Origin: GCA-003244245 sp050699575
GTDB taxonomy: Bacteria; Actinomycetota; Actinomycetes; Mycobacteriales; Pseudonocardiaceae
Direction: 5' to 3'
DNA length: 12,391 bases
Assembly (NCBI GenBank): GCA_050699575.1
Contig: JBOHFG010000128.1
Span: 1 to 12,391, forward strand
Shown here: piece after piece, positions 1 through 6,896 of the stretch
Layout: each line of letters begins with the position of its first letter
Position numbering within the stretch: position 1 is the first letter of the stretch
Notes under the pieces: model-generated
The model's input: the letters and a program-made list of their open reading frames with translations, nothing else
What the model was told of the DNA's origin: nothing
The model's database searches: none
Made by a program: the position numbers and the translations under genes

Positions 1-966
1 GGAGATTACTTCGGTAAAAACTCACGACTTTACCTTCAGCTTTCCGCGCCAAACAGGGAACAAGCGAGGATGATCGGGGCATACTCCAAACAGGTGCTGG
101 GGGTACGCGACGCCCTGCTCTACTGGACAGTGGGCGCAAAATCAGATTTCGATCGGGACCTCTACGTCAAAACGCTCGTCAATGATCTGGTGGAGGGCCT
201 TCCGCGAGACTTCGGAATCAAGGTCGACAACAGAGGGAAATTCGACGGCCAGATGAGCCGCGATGCGTGCGGTTACCCAGGGGTGCTGATCTTTGCTGGC
301 CGGTGGACCGAGTTTCCGGGCTTCTTGAAATCGCTCGATGTCAGGTGTGGTCCCAACCCGCCTTCGCAGGTGATAGCGGATGACTCGGTACTTCGCTATA
401 TGGACAACCCGACCCTGCGCAGGAGCGCGCCTGGCACCATCCCGGTGACTTATGTGTCAAAGTCGGCGCCGGGCTCCTGTACGTCTCTTGAGGCCGCCCG
501 GGCCACCGATTCGGTACGCGATAGATTCTTCCGGCTGATTCAGCAGCCAGGACCGCTCCAGGCGCCGCGATGCGGACCAGGAAACGAACCGGTCGGCGAC
601 CGGGTCTCGCTAGCCTACGATGCGGCAATGATCATAATCCGCGCCGCCGAAAGCCTGGGCCAAGACCTTCGTGGTGACGCTCCGCGTGAGTGGGATCCGC
701 GTTCGATCCTTCCGGTCACAGTGCACACGAAGATAACCGAGCAAGTTCGCGAACGCCCTTTCGAGGGCGTGTCAGGAATAATCAAATTTGACGGGGACTC
801 GGGCGAACCGACCGAGAAACGGATCTCCCTGCTGCGCGTGGAGAAGATCCCCGACGTGCAGGCCCGGCCCACCGAGGTCTTTCATTGCGGACGCGCCAGG
901 CTTGGTGACGACCCGGCCTGCGGAACACCCGTGCCCGCCAGCACCACCGACCGCCGCCCGCGGTGA
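1..966 (+). CDS. C-terminal part of a large protein with a type I periplasmic-binding (substrate-binding) fold, 5' partial
   Basis: The frame is open from base 1 and ends at TGA 964-966, so the window shows only the last 321 residues; ATG 70 is an internal Met. The visible part starts with a segment like the middle of a leucine-binding-type receptor (PNREQARMIGAYSKQVLGV), followed by repeated alternation of beta strands and helices. Later landmarks are GVLIFAGRWTEFPGF, VIADDSVLRYM, AYDAAMIIIRAAESL and GVSGIIKFDGDSGEP, the last being the typical GxxGxhxFdxxG near the end of such folds. Several Cys pairs would suit an extracytoplasmic domain. From memory, large actinobacterial proteins (NTPase or membrane N-terminus plus this domain) are annotated as ABC transporter substrate-binding proteins; the N-terminus and any signal peptide are outside the window. 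Its stop overlaps the GTG start of the phosphatase gene. The ligand is unknown. Confidence 0.7.
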   Translation, partial: GDYFGKNSRLYLQLSAPNREQARMIGAYSKQVLGVRDALLYWTVGAKSDFDRDLYVKTLVNDLVEGLPRDFGIKVDNRGKFDGQMSRDACGYPGVLIFAGRWTEFPGFLKSLDVRCGPNPPSQVIADDSVLRYMDNPTLRRSAPGTIPVTYVSKSAPGSCTSLEAARATDSVRDRFFRLIQQPGPLQAPRCGPGNEPVGDRVSLAYDAAMIIIRAAESLGQDLRGDAPREWDPRSILPVTVHTKITEQVRERPFEGVSGIIKFDGDSGEPTEKRISLLRVEKIPDVQARPTEVFHCGRARLGDDPACGTPVPASTTDRRPR

Positions 967-1472
967 GGTCAGCCACACTGGACGACGTGGGAAGCTCAGG
1001 TTGGCCAAGGCAGTATCACGTGTGCTTCGTGTGCACCGGGAACATCTGCCGCTCCCCGATGGCCGAGACCGTTTTCGTGGACGCGCTGCGCCGGGAGGGC
1101 CTGGCCCACCGGGTCCGGGTGAGCAGTGCTGGAACCGGTGCCTGGCACGTCGGCGAGCCCGCTGACTCGCGAACCGCCCAGGCCCTGCGCCGGGCTGGTT
1201 ACACGTGCAAGCATGTCGCCGCGCAGGTCGGTGCGGAGCATCTGTCCGCTGACCTGCTGGTGGCGCTGGATTACGGGCATCTCGCGGCGCTGCGCCGGCT
1301 GGTCCGCGACCCGGAGCGGGTGCGGCTGCTGCGATCCTTTGACCAGACCGCCGGGCGGGATCTTGACGTGCCCGACCCGTACTACGGTGGGGAACACGGT
1401 TTCGACGACGTGCTCAACATGGTGCGCGCGACCATCCCCGGGTTGCTGGCGTGGGTGCGCGAGCAACTATGA
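963..1472 (+). CDS. ptpA: Low-molecular-weight protein tyrosine phosphatase (PtpA-like)
   Basis: This predicted 169-residue cytosolic enzyme hydrolyses phosphotyrosine on proteins through a cysteinyl-phosphate intermediate. The P-loop C-x5-R-S is VCTGNICRS, with nucleophile Cys24 and Arg30. The general-acid loop is DPYYGG with Asp138, followed by the paired Tyr140-Tyr141 that PtkA phosphorylates in M. tuberculosis PtpA. The end (FDDVLNMVRATIPGLLAWV) matches that family. The start chosen is GTG 963, which overlaps the upstream TGA by 4 bp; GTG 987 is an in-frame alternative that would remove an 8-residue tail outside the conserved fold. The gene is followed by a fructosamine kinase (ATGA overlap) and SURF1, then cobD on the other strand, recalling the mycobacterial ptpA-Rv2235-cobD order. 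The usual upstream partner kinase gene ptkA is not seen here. Substrates are unknown. Confidence 0.93.
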   Translation: MRSATLDDVGSSGWPRQYHVCFVCTGNICRSPMAETVFVDALRREGLAHRVRVSSAGTGAWHVGEPADSRTAQALRRAGYTCKHVAAQVGAEHLSADLLVALDYGHLAALRRLVRDPERVRLLRSFDQTAGRDLDVPDPYYGGEHGFDDVLNMVRATIPGLLAWVREQL

Positions 1473-2314
1473 GCACCGCCGCCGGGTCCGTCGCCACCAT
1501 CACTGGCCAGCCGGTGCGGGCCGCAATGTCCCGCGGCAGTATCTGGCTGGTCGAGTTGGGCGACGGGCGCACCGTGGTGGCCAAGCGGGGAGCACCCGGG
1601 CAGGCGCTGGCCGAGGCAGCTGGACTGCGCTGGCTGGGGGTAGCCGGTGGCCCGCCTGTGCCGCAGGTGCACGGACATGACGAGCGCTGGCTGGTCACCG
1701 AGCACATCCCGGCCGGGCGGGTAGACGGCGCCGCTGCCGAGCGGCTCGGCTGTCAGCTCGCGGTGCTGCACGCCGCAGGAGCCCCGGCCTTCGGCGCCGC
1801 ACCCCCAGGGGGCCCGCACCAGGCGTGGATCGGTGCCGCCCCGATGGCCAACATCACCGGGCCGCAGTGGCCACAGTGGTACGCCGAGCATCGGGTGCTG
1901 TGCTATTTGCGCACCGCGGTGGACCGCGGCGCGGTGGACGCCGTCGGGGCCCGTGCCGTGCACTGGGCCTGCGAGCGGGTCACTGAGCTGGCTGGACCTG
2001 CCGAGCCACCGGCCAGGCTGCATGGCGACCTGTGGTCGGGCAACGTGCACTCCGGCGCCGACGGGCAGACGTGGCTGCTCGACCCGGCCGCCCACGGCGG
2101 GCACCGGGAGACCGATCTGGCGATGCTCGCGCTGTTCGGTTACCCACATCTGGCGCGGTTGCTCGTCGGCTACACCGAGGTGGCCCCGCTGGCGCCCGGC
2201 TGGCGGCAACGCGTCCCCCTGCACCAGCTGTTCCCGCTGCTGGTGCACGCGGTCCTGTTCGGTGGCGGCTACGGCGTGAGCGCAGCCGCGGCCGCGCGGG
2301 CGGCGCTGGGGTGA
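1469..2314 (+). CDS. Fructosamine kinase family protein
   Basis: Members of this family phosphorylate the sugar of fructosamine or ribulosamine adducts on proteins or amines at O-3, which destabilises the adduct and reverses glycation; they share the aminoglycoside-phosphotransferase/protein-kinase fold. The 281-residue product has the nucleotide-binding Lys in VVAKR (Lys39), a short N-lobe, the catalytic HGDLWSGN (185-192, Asp187 and Asn192), the metal-binding LLDPA (Asp205) and the family signature GHRETDLAMLALFG (211-224). The tail LHQLFPLLVHAVLFGGGY (251-268) is also characteristic. ATG 1469 is preferred because it overlaps the ptpA stop as ATGA; an upstream GTG at 1451 would only add MGARAT inside ptpA. 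The next gene starts at or just after its stop, so the cluster is probably co-transcribed and translationally coupled. The exact substrate cannot be told from sequence. Confidence 0.92.
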   Translation: MSTAAGSVATITGQPVRAAMSRGSIWLVELGDGRTVVAKRGAPGQALAEAAGLRWLGVAGGPPVPQVHGHDERWLVTEHIPAGRVDGAAAERLGCQLAVLHAAGAPAFGAAPPGGPHQAWIGAAPMANITGPQWPQWYAEHRVLCYLRTAVDRGAVDAVGARAVHWACERVTELAGPAEPPARLHGDLWSGNVHSGADGQTWLLDPAAHGGHRETDLAMLALFGYPHLARLLVGYTEVAPLAPGWRQRVPLHQLFPLLVHAVLFGGGYGVSAAAAARAALG

Positions 2315-2334
2315 GCACCGGTTACCGTGGTGGC

Positions 2335-3141
2335 ATGCGGTGGCAGTTCCTGCTGCGCCCCGGCTGGCTGGCGCTGATGGCGATGGTGACCTGCTTCGCC
2401 GTCGCGGCGTTCCTGTTGCTCGCACCGTGGCAGTTCCGCCGGGCGGAGCAGCGCGCCGAGCGCAACGCCGGCATTGAGCGCTCGTTCACCACCCCGCCGC
2501 AGCCGTTGCGGGACGTGCTCGCCGTCCACGCCGCGCCCACCCGGGCCACCGAGTGGCGGCAAGTCCAGGCCAGCGGGCATTACCTGCCCGGCGCTGAGCT
2601 GGTCGTCCGGCTGCGGACCGTGCAGGGTGAGCCGGCCTATGAGGTGCTGGGTGCGCTCCAGCTGGCTGATGGATCACGCATCCTGGTGGATCGCGGCGCA
2701 GTACGCCCGGTCGCGGGCGTGCGGGTACCCGGATACCCCCCGGTGCCCGGTGGCGAGGTGACGGTGACCGGCCGGCTGCGAGCCGACGAGCAGGACCCGC
2801 AGGGCGGTGCGGTCGTGCAGCAAGACGGCCACCGGCAGGTGTACGCGGTGAGCACCCGCACGGTGAGTGCGGCCACTGAGGTCCGGCTGGAGCCGGGTTA
2901 CCTCCAGCTGGCGGAGGGCTCCCCCGGGGTGCTGTCCGCGTTGCCGCTGCCGCAGCTGGACTCCGGGCCGTCCTTCGCCTACGCCCTGCAGTGGCTCGCC
3001 TTCGGCATCATGGCCCCGCTGGGGCTGGCCTATTTCGCCTGGCAGGAAGCCACCGAAGGGCGCCGCGAGGAACCGGACGGCGCAGCTGACCCGCACGATC
3101 CGCCGGTGACCCCGCTCGCCGGGCGGTACGGCCGCCGCTGA
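2335..3141 (+). CDS. SURF1 family cytochrome oxidase biogenesis protein
   Basis: SURF1 proteins help assemble haem-copper (aa3-type) cytochrome c oxidase in the membrane. This 268-residue protein has the family's two-helix hairpin: TM1 about 11-31, ending in LLAPWQF, and TM2 about 217-236 (LQWLAFGIMAPLGLAYF), with a large outside domain between them. Conserved blocks are EWRQVQASGHYLPG (73-86), AYEVLGALQLADGSRILVDRG (split at 101-121), GYLQL (188-192) and the LDSGPSFAYALQW approach to TM2. The end LAGRYGRR matches my recollection of the mycobacterial Rv2235 tail, so the C-terminus looks complete. I chose ATG 2335 because it places MRWQFLLRPGW where family members start. GTG 2311, overlapping the kinase stop as GTGA, is a credible alternative adding 8 residues. 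The last 112 bp overlap the convergent cobD frame. Confidence 0.92.
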   Translation: MRWQFLLRPGWLALMAMVTCFAVAAFLLLAPWQFRRAEQRAERNAGIERSFTTPPQPLRDVLAVHAAPTRATEWRQVQASGHYLPGAELVVRLRTVQGEPAYEVLGALQLADGSRILVDRGAVRPVAGVRVPGYPPVPGGEVTVTGRLRADEQDPQGGAVVQQDGHRQVYAVSTRTVSAATEVRLEPGYLQLAEGSPGVLSALPLPQLDSGPSFAYALQWLAFGIMAPLGLAYFAWQEATEGRREEPDGAADPHDPPVTPLAGRYGRR

Positions 3142-4067
3142 GTCACCGTGGCCAGCACCGCGCACAGCACCGCGGCCACCAGGCCGGTGACCCGGGACAG
3201 CTCGACTCCCCGGGTGAGGTCACCGGCATCGGGCGCGCGGCCGTGGCCCAGCACCGGACGCTGCTCGATGCCGTGCGGGTAGACCGTGCGCCCACCCAGC
3301 CGGACCTCCAGCGCACCCGCGAACGCCGCCTCGACCTGCCCGGCGTTGGGGCTGGGATGCGCGGCCGCGTCGCGCCGCCAGACTTGCCACGCCCCCCGGG
3401 CCGAACCGCCCACCAGCGGCGCGCACAACGTGGCCAGCCCGGCGGCGACGCGGGAGGGCAGCAGGTTGGCCAGGTCGTCCAGGCGCGCCGCGGCCCAGCC
3501 GAACTTCCGGTACCGCGGCGAGCAGTACCCGACCATCGCATCCAGGGTGTTGACCGCGCGGTATGCCAGCAGCCCGGGAACCCCGGCCACCGCGCCCCAG
3601 ACCAGCGGGGCGACGACGGCGTCAGAGGTGTTCTCGGCGATCGACTCCACACTTGCCCTGGCCAGGTCGGCCAGGTCGAGATTGCCCGGGGCACGCCCAC
3701 ACAGGTGCGGCAGCCGGGCCCGGGCGGTGCCGAGATCCCCCGCGTCCAGTGCCCGGGCCATCGCCGCGCCCTCCTCGGCCAGCGACGCACCACCCAGCAC
3801 AGCCCAGGTGGCCAGCGCGGTGCCTGCCACCTGCACGGCCGCCCGCCCACGCCCGGCACGTTCCAGCAGGCCACCGGCCGCCGCCGCGGTACCGACCAGG
3901 GCGCCGGTGTAGAGCACCCCGGCCAGCCGGTGTTCGGCATAGCAGGCGCGTTCAGCAGCCGCCGCGAGCCGCCCGAAACCGGCCACCGGGTGATGGCGGC
4001 GCGGATCACCGAAGGCCGCGTCGGCAGCGACCCCGAGCAGCAATCCGATCGCCCGCGCTGCGCCCAC
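3030..4067 (-). CDS. cobD: Adenosylcobinamide-phosphate synthase CobD/CbiB
   Basis: CobD/CbiB is a membrane enzyme that joins (R)-1-amino-2-propanol phosphate or aminopropanol to adenosylcobyric acid, giving adenosylcobinamide (phosphate) in late cobamide synthesis. Recognisable blocks are the N-terminal DAAFGDPRRHHPV (16-28), ASVESIAENTSDAVVAPLVW (138-157), GLLAYRAVNTLDAMVGYCSPRY (165-186, the family's strongest signature), FGWAAARLDDLANLLPSR and AHPSPNAGQVEAAFAGALEV (236-254). GTG 4067 follows GGAGG by 7 bp. The recognisable protein ends near residue 309. The remaining 36 residues (polar, Ser/Gly/Arg-rich) lie antisense to the end of SURF1 and look like read-through rather than conserved sequence, so the natural stop may have been lost by a small change near 3141. 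It lies 54 bp downstream of matB on the same strand and may be co-transcribed. Confidence 0.93.
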   Translation of the reverse strand: MGAARAIGLLLGVAADAAFGDPRRHHPVAGFGRLAAAAERACYAEHRLAGVLYTGALVGTAAAAGGLLERAGRGRAAVQVAGTALATWAVLGGASLAEEGAAMARALDAGDLGTARARLPHLCGRAPGNLDLADLARASVESIAENTSDAVVAPLVWGAVAGVPGLLAYRAVNTLDAMVGYCSPRYRKFGWAAARLDDLANLLPSRVAAGLATLCAPLVGGSARGAWQVWRRDAAAHPSPNAGQVEAAFAGALEVRLGGRTVYPHGIEQRPVLGHGRAPDAGDLTRGVELSRVTGLVAAVLCAVLATVTQRRPYRPASGVTGGSCGSAAPSGSSRRPSVASCQAK

Positions 4068-4074
4068 TCCGCAA

Positions 4075-4079
4075 CCTCC
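4075..4079 (-). promoter_or_regulatory. Ribosome binding site of cobD
   Basis: On the minus strand this reads GGAGG, 7 bp before GTG 4067. It fixes the cobD start inside the 54-bp gap after matB, so cobD can initiate independently although it probably shares the matB transcript. Confidence 0.75.
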
Positions 4080-4121
4080 AGAATGTCCGGACCGAGGCGG
4101 ACACCCTACTGAGGCGCCCGC

Positions 4122-5561
4122 TCACCGCCGGAGTTCGGTCTTGCGGACTTTGCCCATCTCGTTGCGGGGTAGCGCGGGGAGGTAGTGCACCACCCGGGGC
4201 CGCTTGTGCGGCGCGAGCAGCGCCGCCACATGCTCCGCGAGCTCCTCCGCGGAGGGCGGTGGGTCGACGGCCGCGACGACCCAGGCCACCACCCGCTCGC
4301 CGAGGTCGGGATCCGGCTCCCCGGTGACCGCCACCTCCACGACCCCCGGGTGCTCCAGCAGGGCGTGCTCGATCTCCCCTGCGCCGATCTTGTATCCCCC
4401 GCTGGAGATCAGGTCCGTGCTGCGGCGCCCGAGTATCCGCAGGGCACCGTCCGGGCCACGGGTGGCGAGGTCGCCGGTCCGGAACCAGCCGTCGTGCAGC
4501 ACCGCGGCAGTGGCATCGGGCCGGTTGAGGTAGCCCAGGAACAGCGTCGGGCCGGCGACTTCGATCTCGCCGACGGTCTCGTCGTCTGATTCCTCGAGGA
4601 TCCCGCCGTGGTCGTCCACCAGACGCAGCGCCACCGCGTCCAGCGGCGGCCCGACGGTGCCCGGCCTGCGCGGCCCACCGGCCCGCACCGCACAGGTGAT
4701 CAGCGACTCGGTCATCCCGTACCGCTGCACCACGTGCTGGCCGGTGGCCGCCGCGACTCGCTGGTGGTCGGCGACGGACAGCGCGGCCGAGCCCGAGACG
4801 AGCAACCGGGCCTGGCCCAGCGCCGCGGCGACCTGCGGGTCCTGCTCGGCGGCCGCGGCCAACCGGTGGTACATCGTCGGCACCCCGAACAGCATCGTCG
4901 CAGCACCTCCCAACTCCCGGGCCACCCCGTCAACCGAGAACGAGCCCAGATGGTGCAGCGTGCCCCCCAGGCGCAGCGGCCCGAGCACGCCGAGCACCAG
5001 GCCATGCACGTGGAACAGCGGCAGCGCGTGCACCAGGACGTCTTGGGCGGTCCATCCCCACGCGGCGGCCAGCGCATCGATGTCGGTGGCCAGCGCGCGC
5101 CGGGGCAACACCACGCCCTTCGGCGCTCCCGTGGTGCCCGAGGTGTAGACGATCAGTGCCGGCGACTCGGGATCTGGCTCTGGCGGCATCGCCCCGCCCT
5201 GGATCGATAGGTCGACATCGAGCTGCGGTAGTCCACGCATCGCCTCGGGCAACCTGGCTCCCGGGGCGGTGAGCACCAGATCGGGAGTCGCGTCGGAGAT
5301 GACGTGCGCCAGCTCGCGGGTGCCCAGCTTGGAGTTGACGGGTACCGCAGGCACCCCGGCCGCGAGCGCTGCCACCACCGCCACGCAGGTCTCCAGCTCC
5401 GGTTGCGCCCAGATCGCCACTCGCCGAGCATCGGAGATCCGGCGCGCGAGTGCCGCGGTCACCACACGCAGCTCCCGGTGGGTTACTGAACGCTGTCCAA
5501 ATCGCACTGCCTCAACGTCGGTGGGCTGACGTAATGTGGGCAACAATGACGGGGGGCGCAC
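4122..5561 (-). CDS. matB: Malonyl/methylmalonyl-CoA synthetase MatB-like acyl-CoA ligase
   Basis: This ANL-superfamily enzyme makes an acyl-AMP and then an acyl-CoA; MatB uses malonate or methylmalonate, supplying malonyl-CoA or methylmalonyl-CoA for fatty acid or polyketide synthesis. The order of landmarks is complete: P-loop YTSGTTGAPKG, LPLFHVHGLVLGVLGPL, GATMLFGVPTMYHR (its Arg lies where MatB binds the second carboxylate, from family knowledge), RYGMTESL, DGWFRTGDLATR hinge region, SSGGYKIGAGEIE, and the C-terminal LPRNEMGKVRKTEL with the catalytic Lys. About 479 residues is the normal length, and many segments match what I recall of S. coelicolor MatB (SCO2444). Start choice: AAAGGA at 5567-5572 lies 5 bp before GTG 5561, whereas ATG 5567, two codons upstream, overlaps that element and has no spacer. 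cobD follows 54 bp downstream. Another dicarboxylate or acyl substrate remains possible. Confidence 0.88.
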   Translation of the reverse strand: MRPPSLLPTLRQPTDVEAVRFGQRSVTHRELRVVTAALARRISDARRVAIWAQPELETCVAVVAALAAGVPAVPVNSKLGTRELAHVISDATPDLVLTAPGARLPEAMRGLPQLDVDLSIQGGAMPPEPDPESPALIVYTSGTTGAPKGVVLPRRALATDIDALAAAWGWTAQDVLVHALPLFHVHGLVLGVLGPLRLGGTLHHLGSFSVDGVARELGGAATMLFGVPTMYHRLAAAAEQDPQVAAALGQARLLVSGSAALSVADHQRVAAATGQHVVQRYGMTESLITCAVRAGGPRRPGTVGPPLDAVALRLVDDHGGILEESDDETVGEIEVAGPTLFLGYLNRPDATAAVLHDGWFRTGDLATRGPDGALRILGRRSTDLISSGGYKIGAGEIEHALLEHPGVVEVAVTGEPDPDLGERVVAWVVAAVDPPPSAEELAEHVAALLAPHKRPRVVHYLPALPRNEMGKVRKTELRR

Positions 5562-5566
5562 TCTCA

Positions 5567-5572
5567 TCCTTT
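5567..5572 (-). promoter_or_regulatory. Ribosome binding site deciding the matB start
   Basis: Read on the minus strand this is AAAGGA. It stands 5 bp before GTG 5561 and touches the alternative ATG 5567, so it favours the GTG. Only about 30 bp separate the divergent matB and MFS genes, so at least one promoter must lie inside the other gene's coding start. Confidence 0.5.
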
Positions 5573-5590
5573 CGAGGTGTTCTTCAGGTA

Positions 5591-6745
5591 ATGTCTCACG
5601 CTATGCATGTTGCCACCGCTGATGGTGATGCCCGGCCGCTCGAATGGTGGATGACGTCCAACCTCGCTCTGGGTCTGGCGTTCAACTGCTTTCTGCCTGT
5701 GCTGTTGCCGTCTTACGTGCTCTCAGTAGGAGGAACAGCCACCGATATCTGGGTAGCAATGTCCGTTGCAGGGCTTTTTGCACTGTTGGGACCGTCGATC
5801 GGCCGGCTCGCCGGGCGCCGACAAGCACACCGGCTGGTGCAGGGGCTGGGCATGCTGGGAATGGCCGCCGGGTTACTGATACTGTCGCTCTCCCACGATA
5901 ACTCATTGTCGATCGTGCTTGCCCTCGCCGTGATGGGCATCGGCGCGGCGGCGGTAGCAGTCGCATCTCCCATATTCATCCTGGGCAGCGATCTGCCCGC
6001 GGACATCCAGGCCCGGCAGTTGACCTGGCTGCAGCTCAACCTGGACTTGGGCAAGATCCTGGGCGGGCTGCTGCTCGGTACGATGGCGGCGAACGGGCTA
6101 GCGTTCGATGCTCAGTTCTGGGTCGGTGGGCTCGTCATGGGCGTGCTCAGCTTGCTGGTGTGGGGGTCCAGTCGCCGCGCGGCTCACCGTATTCGGCAAC
6201 CGGAGGTGGATCTCACCGCGGCGAGCGAGCCGTCGCGCACCGTCGTGTCGTGGCGAACGCTGCTGTTGTCGCTGTTCGGCGTTCCGGTGGTGGCCCAGCT
6301 GCTCGGCAGCATGACCATGATCGAGACACAGCTCTCGACGATGCTGACCATGTCCGGGTTGGTCGGCATCGGTCTGTACTTCCTCGCCGGCCGCTGGATG
6401 ACCCGGTCCAACCCCGGTCTGGTCTGGGCCACCGGCCACGTCCTGCGCGGAGCCGGAGGTGCCTTCCTCGGTGTGCTGGGTCTCGCGCACGGGATGCCCT
6501 ATCTCGTCCTACTGGCCGCATTCCTGGTGCTGGAGTCGGTTCCCGCCATCGTCTGGATGGTCCAGACCCGGGCCGCCGAGCGGGGTGCACCCACGGCGAC
6601 CACCAAGGTCACCGGAGTCGAGCGGGTCTCTCGACGCAGCGTGTCGGCCGGACGGCTCGACCAGCGGACAAGCCGCCACGCCGAGCGCGTCAGCGTGAGT
6701 GCCGGTTCCGCGTCCCCGAACCCGGTGCCGTCGCAGCCGGCTTGA
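5591..6745 (+). CDS. MFS transporter, apparently lacking the last two helices
   Basis: This is a hydrophobic protein of 384 residues from ATG 5591, with MFS-like organisation. Helices are visible at about 24-45, 53-71, 83-101, 107-131, 150-170 and 176-191. The A-type loop GPSIGRLAGRRQAHR between helices 2 and 3 (68-82) is the MFS GxxxDRxGRR region with its Asp missing. After a cytoplasmic loop (192-220), further helices lie at about 222-239, 253-268, 278-299 and 303-324. Then AAERGAPTATTKVTG, where MFS proteins normally enter helix 11, runs into a 45-residue Ser/Arg-rich tail with no hydrophobic stretch, and neither other forward frame offers helices 11-12. The gene may be 3'-rearranged and non-functional, or an unusual 10-helix protein. 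Several in-frame starts exist; ATG 5591 and ATG 5603 follow a weak GAGGTG, and ATG 5534 would overlap matB. An ABC exporter follows in the same direction. The substrate is unknown. Confidence 0.72.
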   Translation: MSHAMHVATADGDARPLEWWMTSNLALGLAFNCFLPVLLPSYVLSVGGTATDIWVAMSVAGLFALLGPSIGRLAGRRQAHRLVQGLGMLGMAAGLLILSLSHDNSLSIVLALAVMGIGAAAVAVASPIFILGSDLPADIQARQLTWLQLNLDLGKILGGLLLGTMAANGLAFDAQFWVGGLVMGVLSLLVWGSSRRAAHRIRQPEVDLTAASEPSRTVVSWRTLLLSLFGVPVVAQLLGSMTMIETQLSTMLTMSGLVGIGLYFLAGRWMTRSNPGLVWATGHVLRGAGGAFLGVLGLAHGMPYLVLLAAFLVLESVPAIVWMVQTRAAERGAPTATTKVTGVERVSRRSVSAGRLDQRTSRHAERVSVSAGSASPNPVPSQPA

Positions 6746-6884
6746 CCGCGAAACCCGTGCGCACCCGGGCCGAAGGAAGCGGATCGACCCTGGTGGGCAC
6801 CACCGTGGCGCCCCGGATTCGAGCCCTCACCAGAGCTTGACCGCGTTGTTCAAGCATCGTTTCTCCAACGTTGTGGGAAAAAGG

Positions 6885-6889
6885 GGAGG
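6885..6889 (+). promoter_or_regulatory. Strong ribosome binding site of the ABC ATPase gene
   Basis: GGAGG inside AAGGGGAGGT (6881-6890) lies 7 bp before ATG 6897. It sets the start well downstream of the open frame, which extends back to 6699. The 151-bp gap after the MFS gene also holds a weak TTGACC (6837-6842) without a convincing -10 partner. Confidence 0.8.
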
Positions 6890-6896
6890 TTCACGG

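Noticed and set aside
1382..2425. Minus-strand 347-residue frame opposite ptpA and the fructosamine kinase
   Set aside because: No motif or ribosome site, and it is antisense to two genes with complete catalytic motifs.
3243..4327. Long plus-strand frames opposite cobD and matB
   Set aside because: They are antisense shadows: low-complexity Arg/Pro/Ala sequence with no motif, facing genes with full family signatures.
6792..6804. GGTGG-GCA-CCACC hairpin after the MFS gene as a terminator
   Set aside because: The stem is only 5 bp, has no T-run and lies in the leader of the ABC genes; too weak to call.
6809..6833. GGATTCGAGCCC resembling a tRNA T-arm or tRNA 3' end that could serve as an att site
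   Set aside because: The bases flanking the TTCGAG loop do not form the 5-bp T stem, and no acceptor stem, anticodon arm or CCA-side pairing could be placed.
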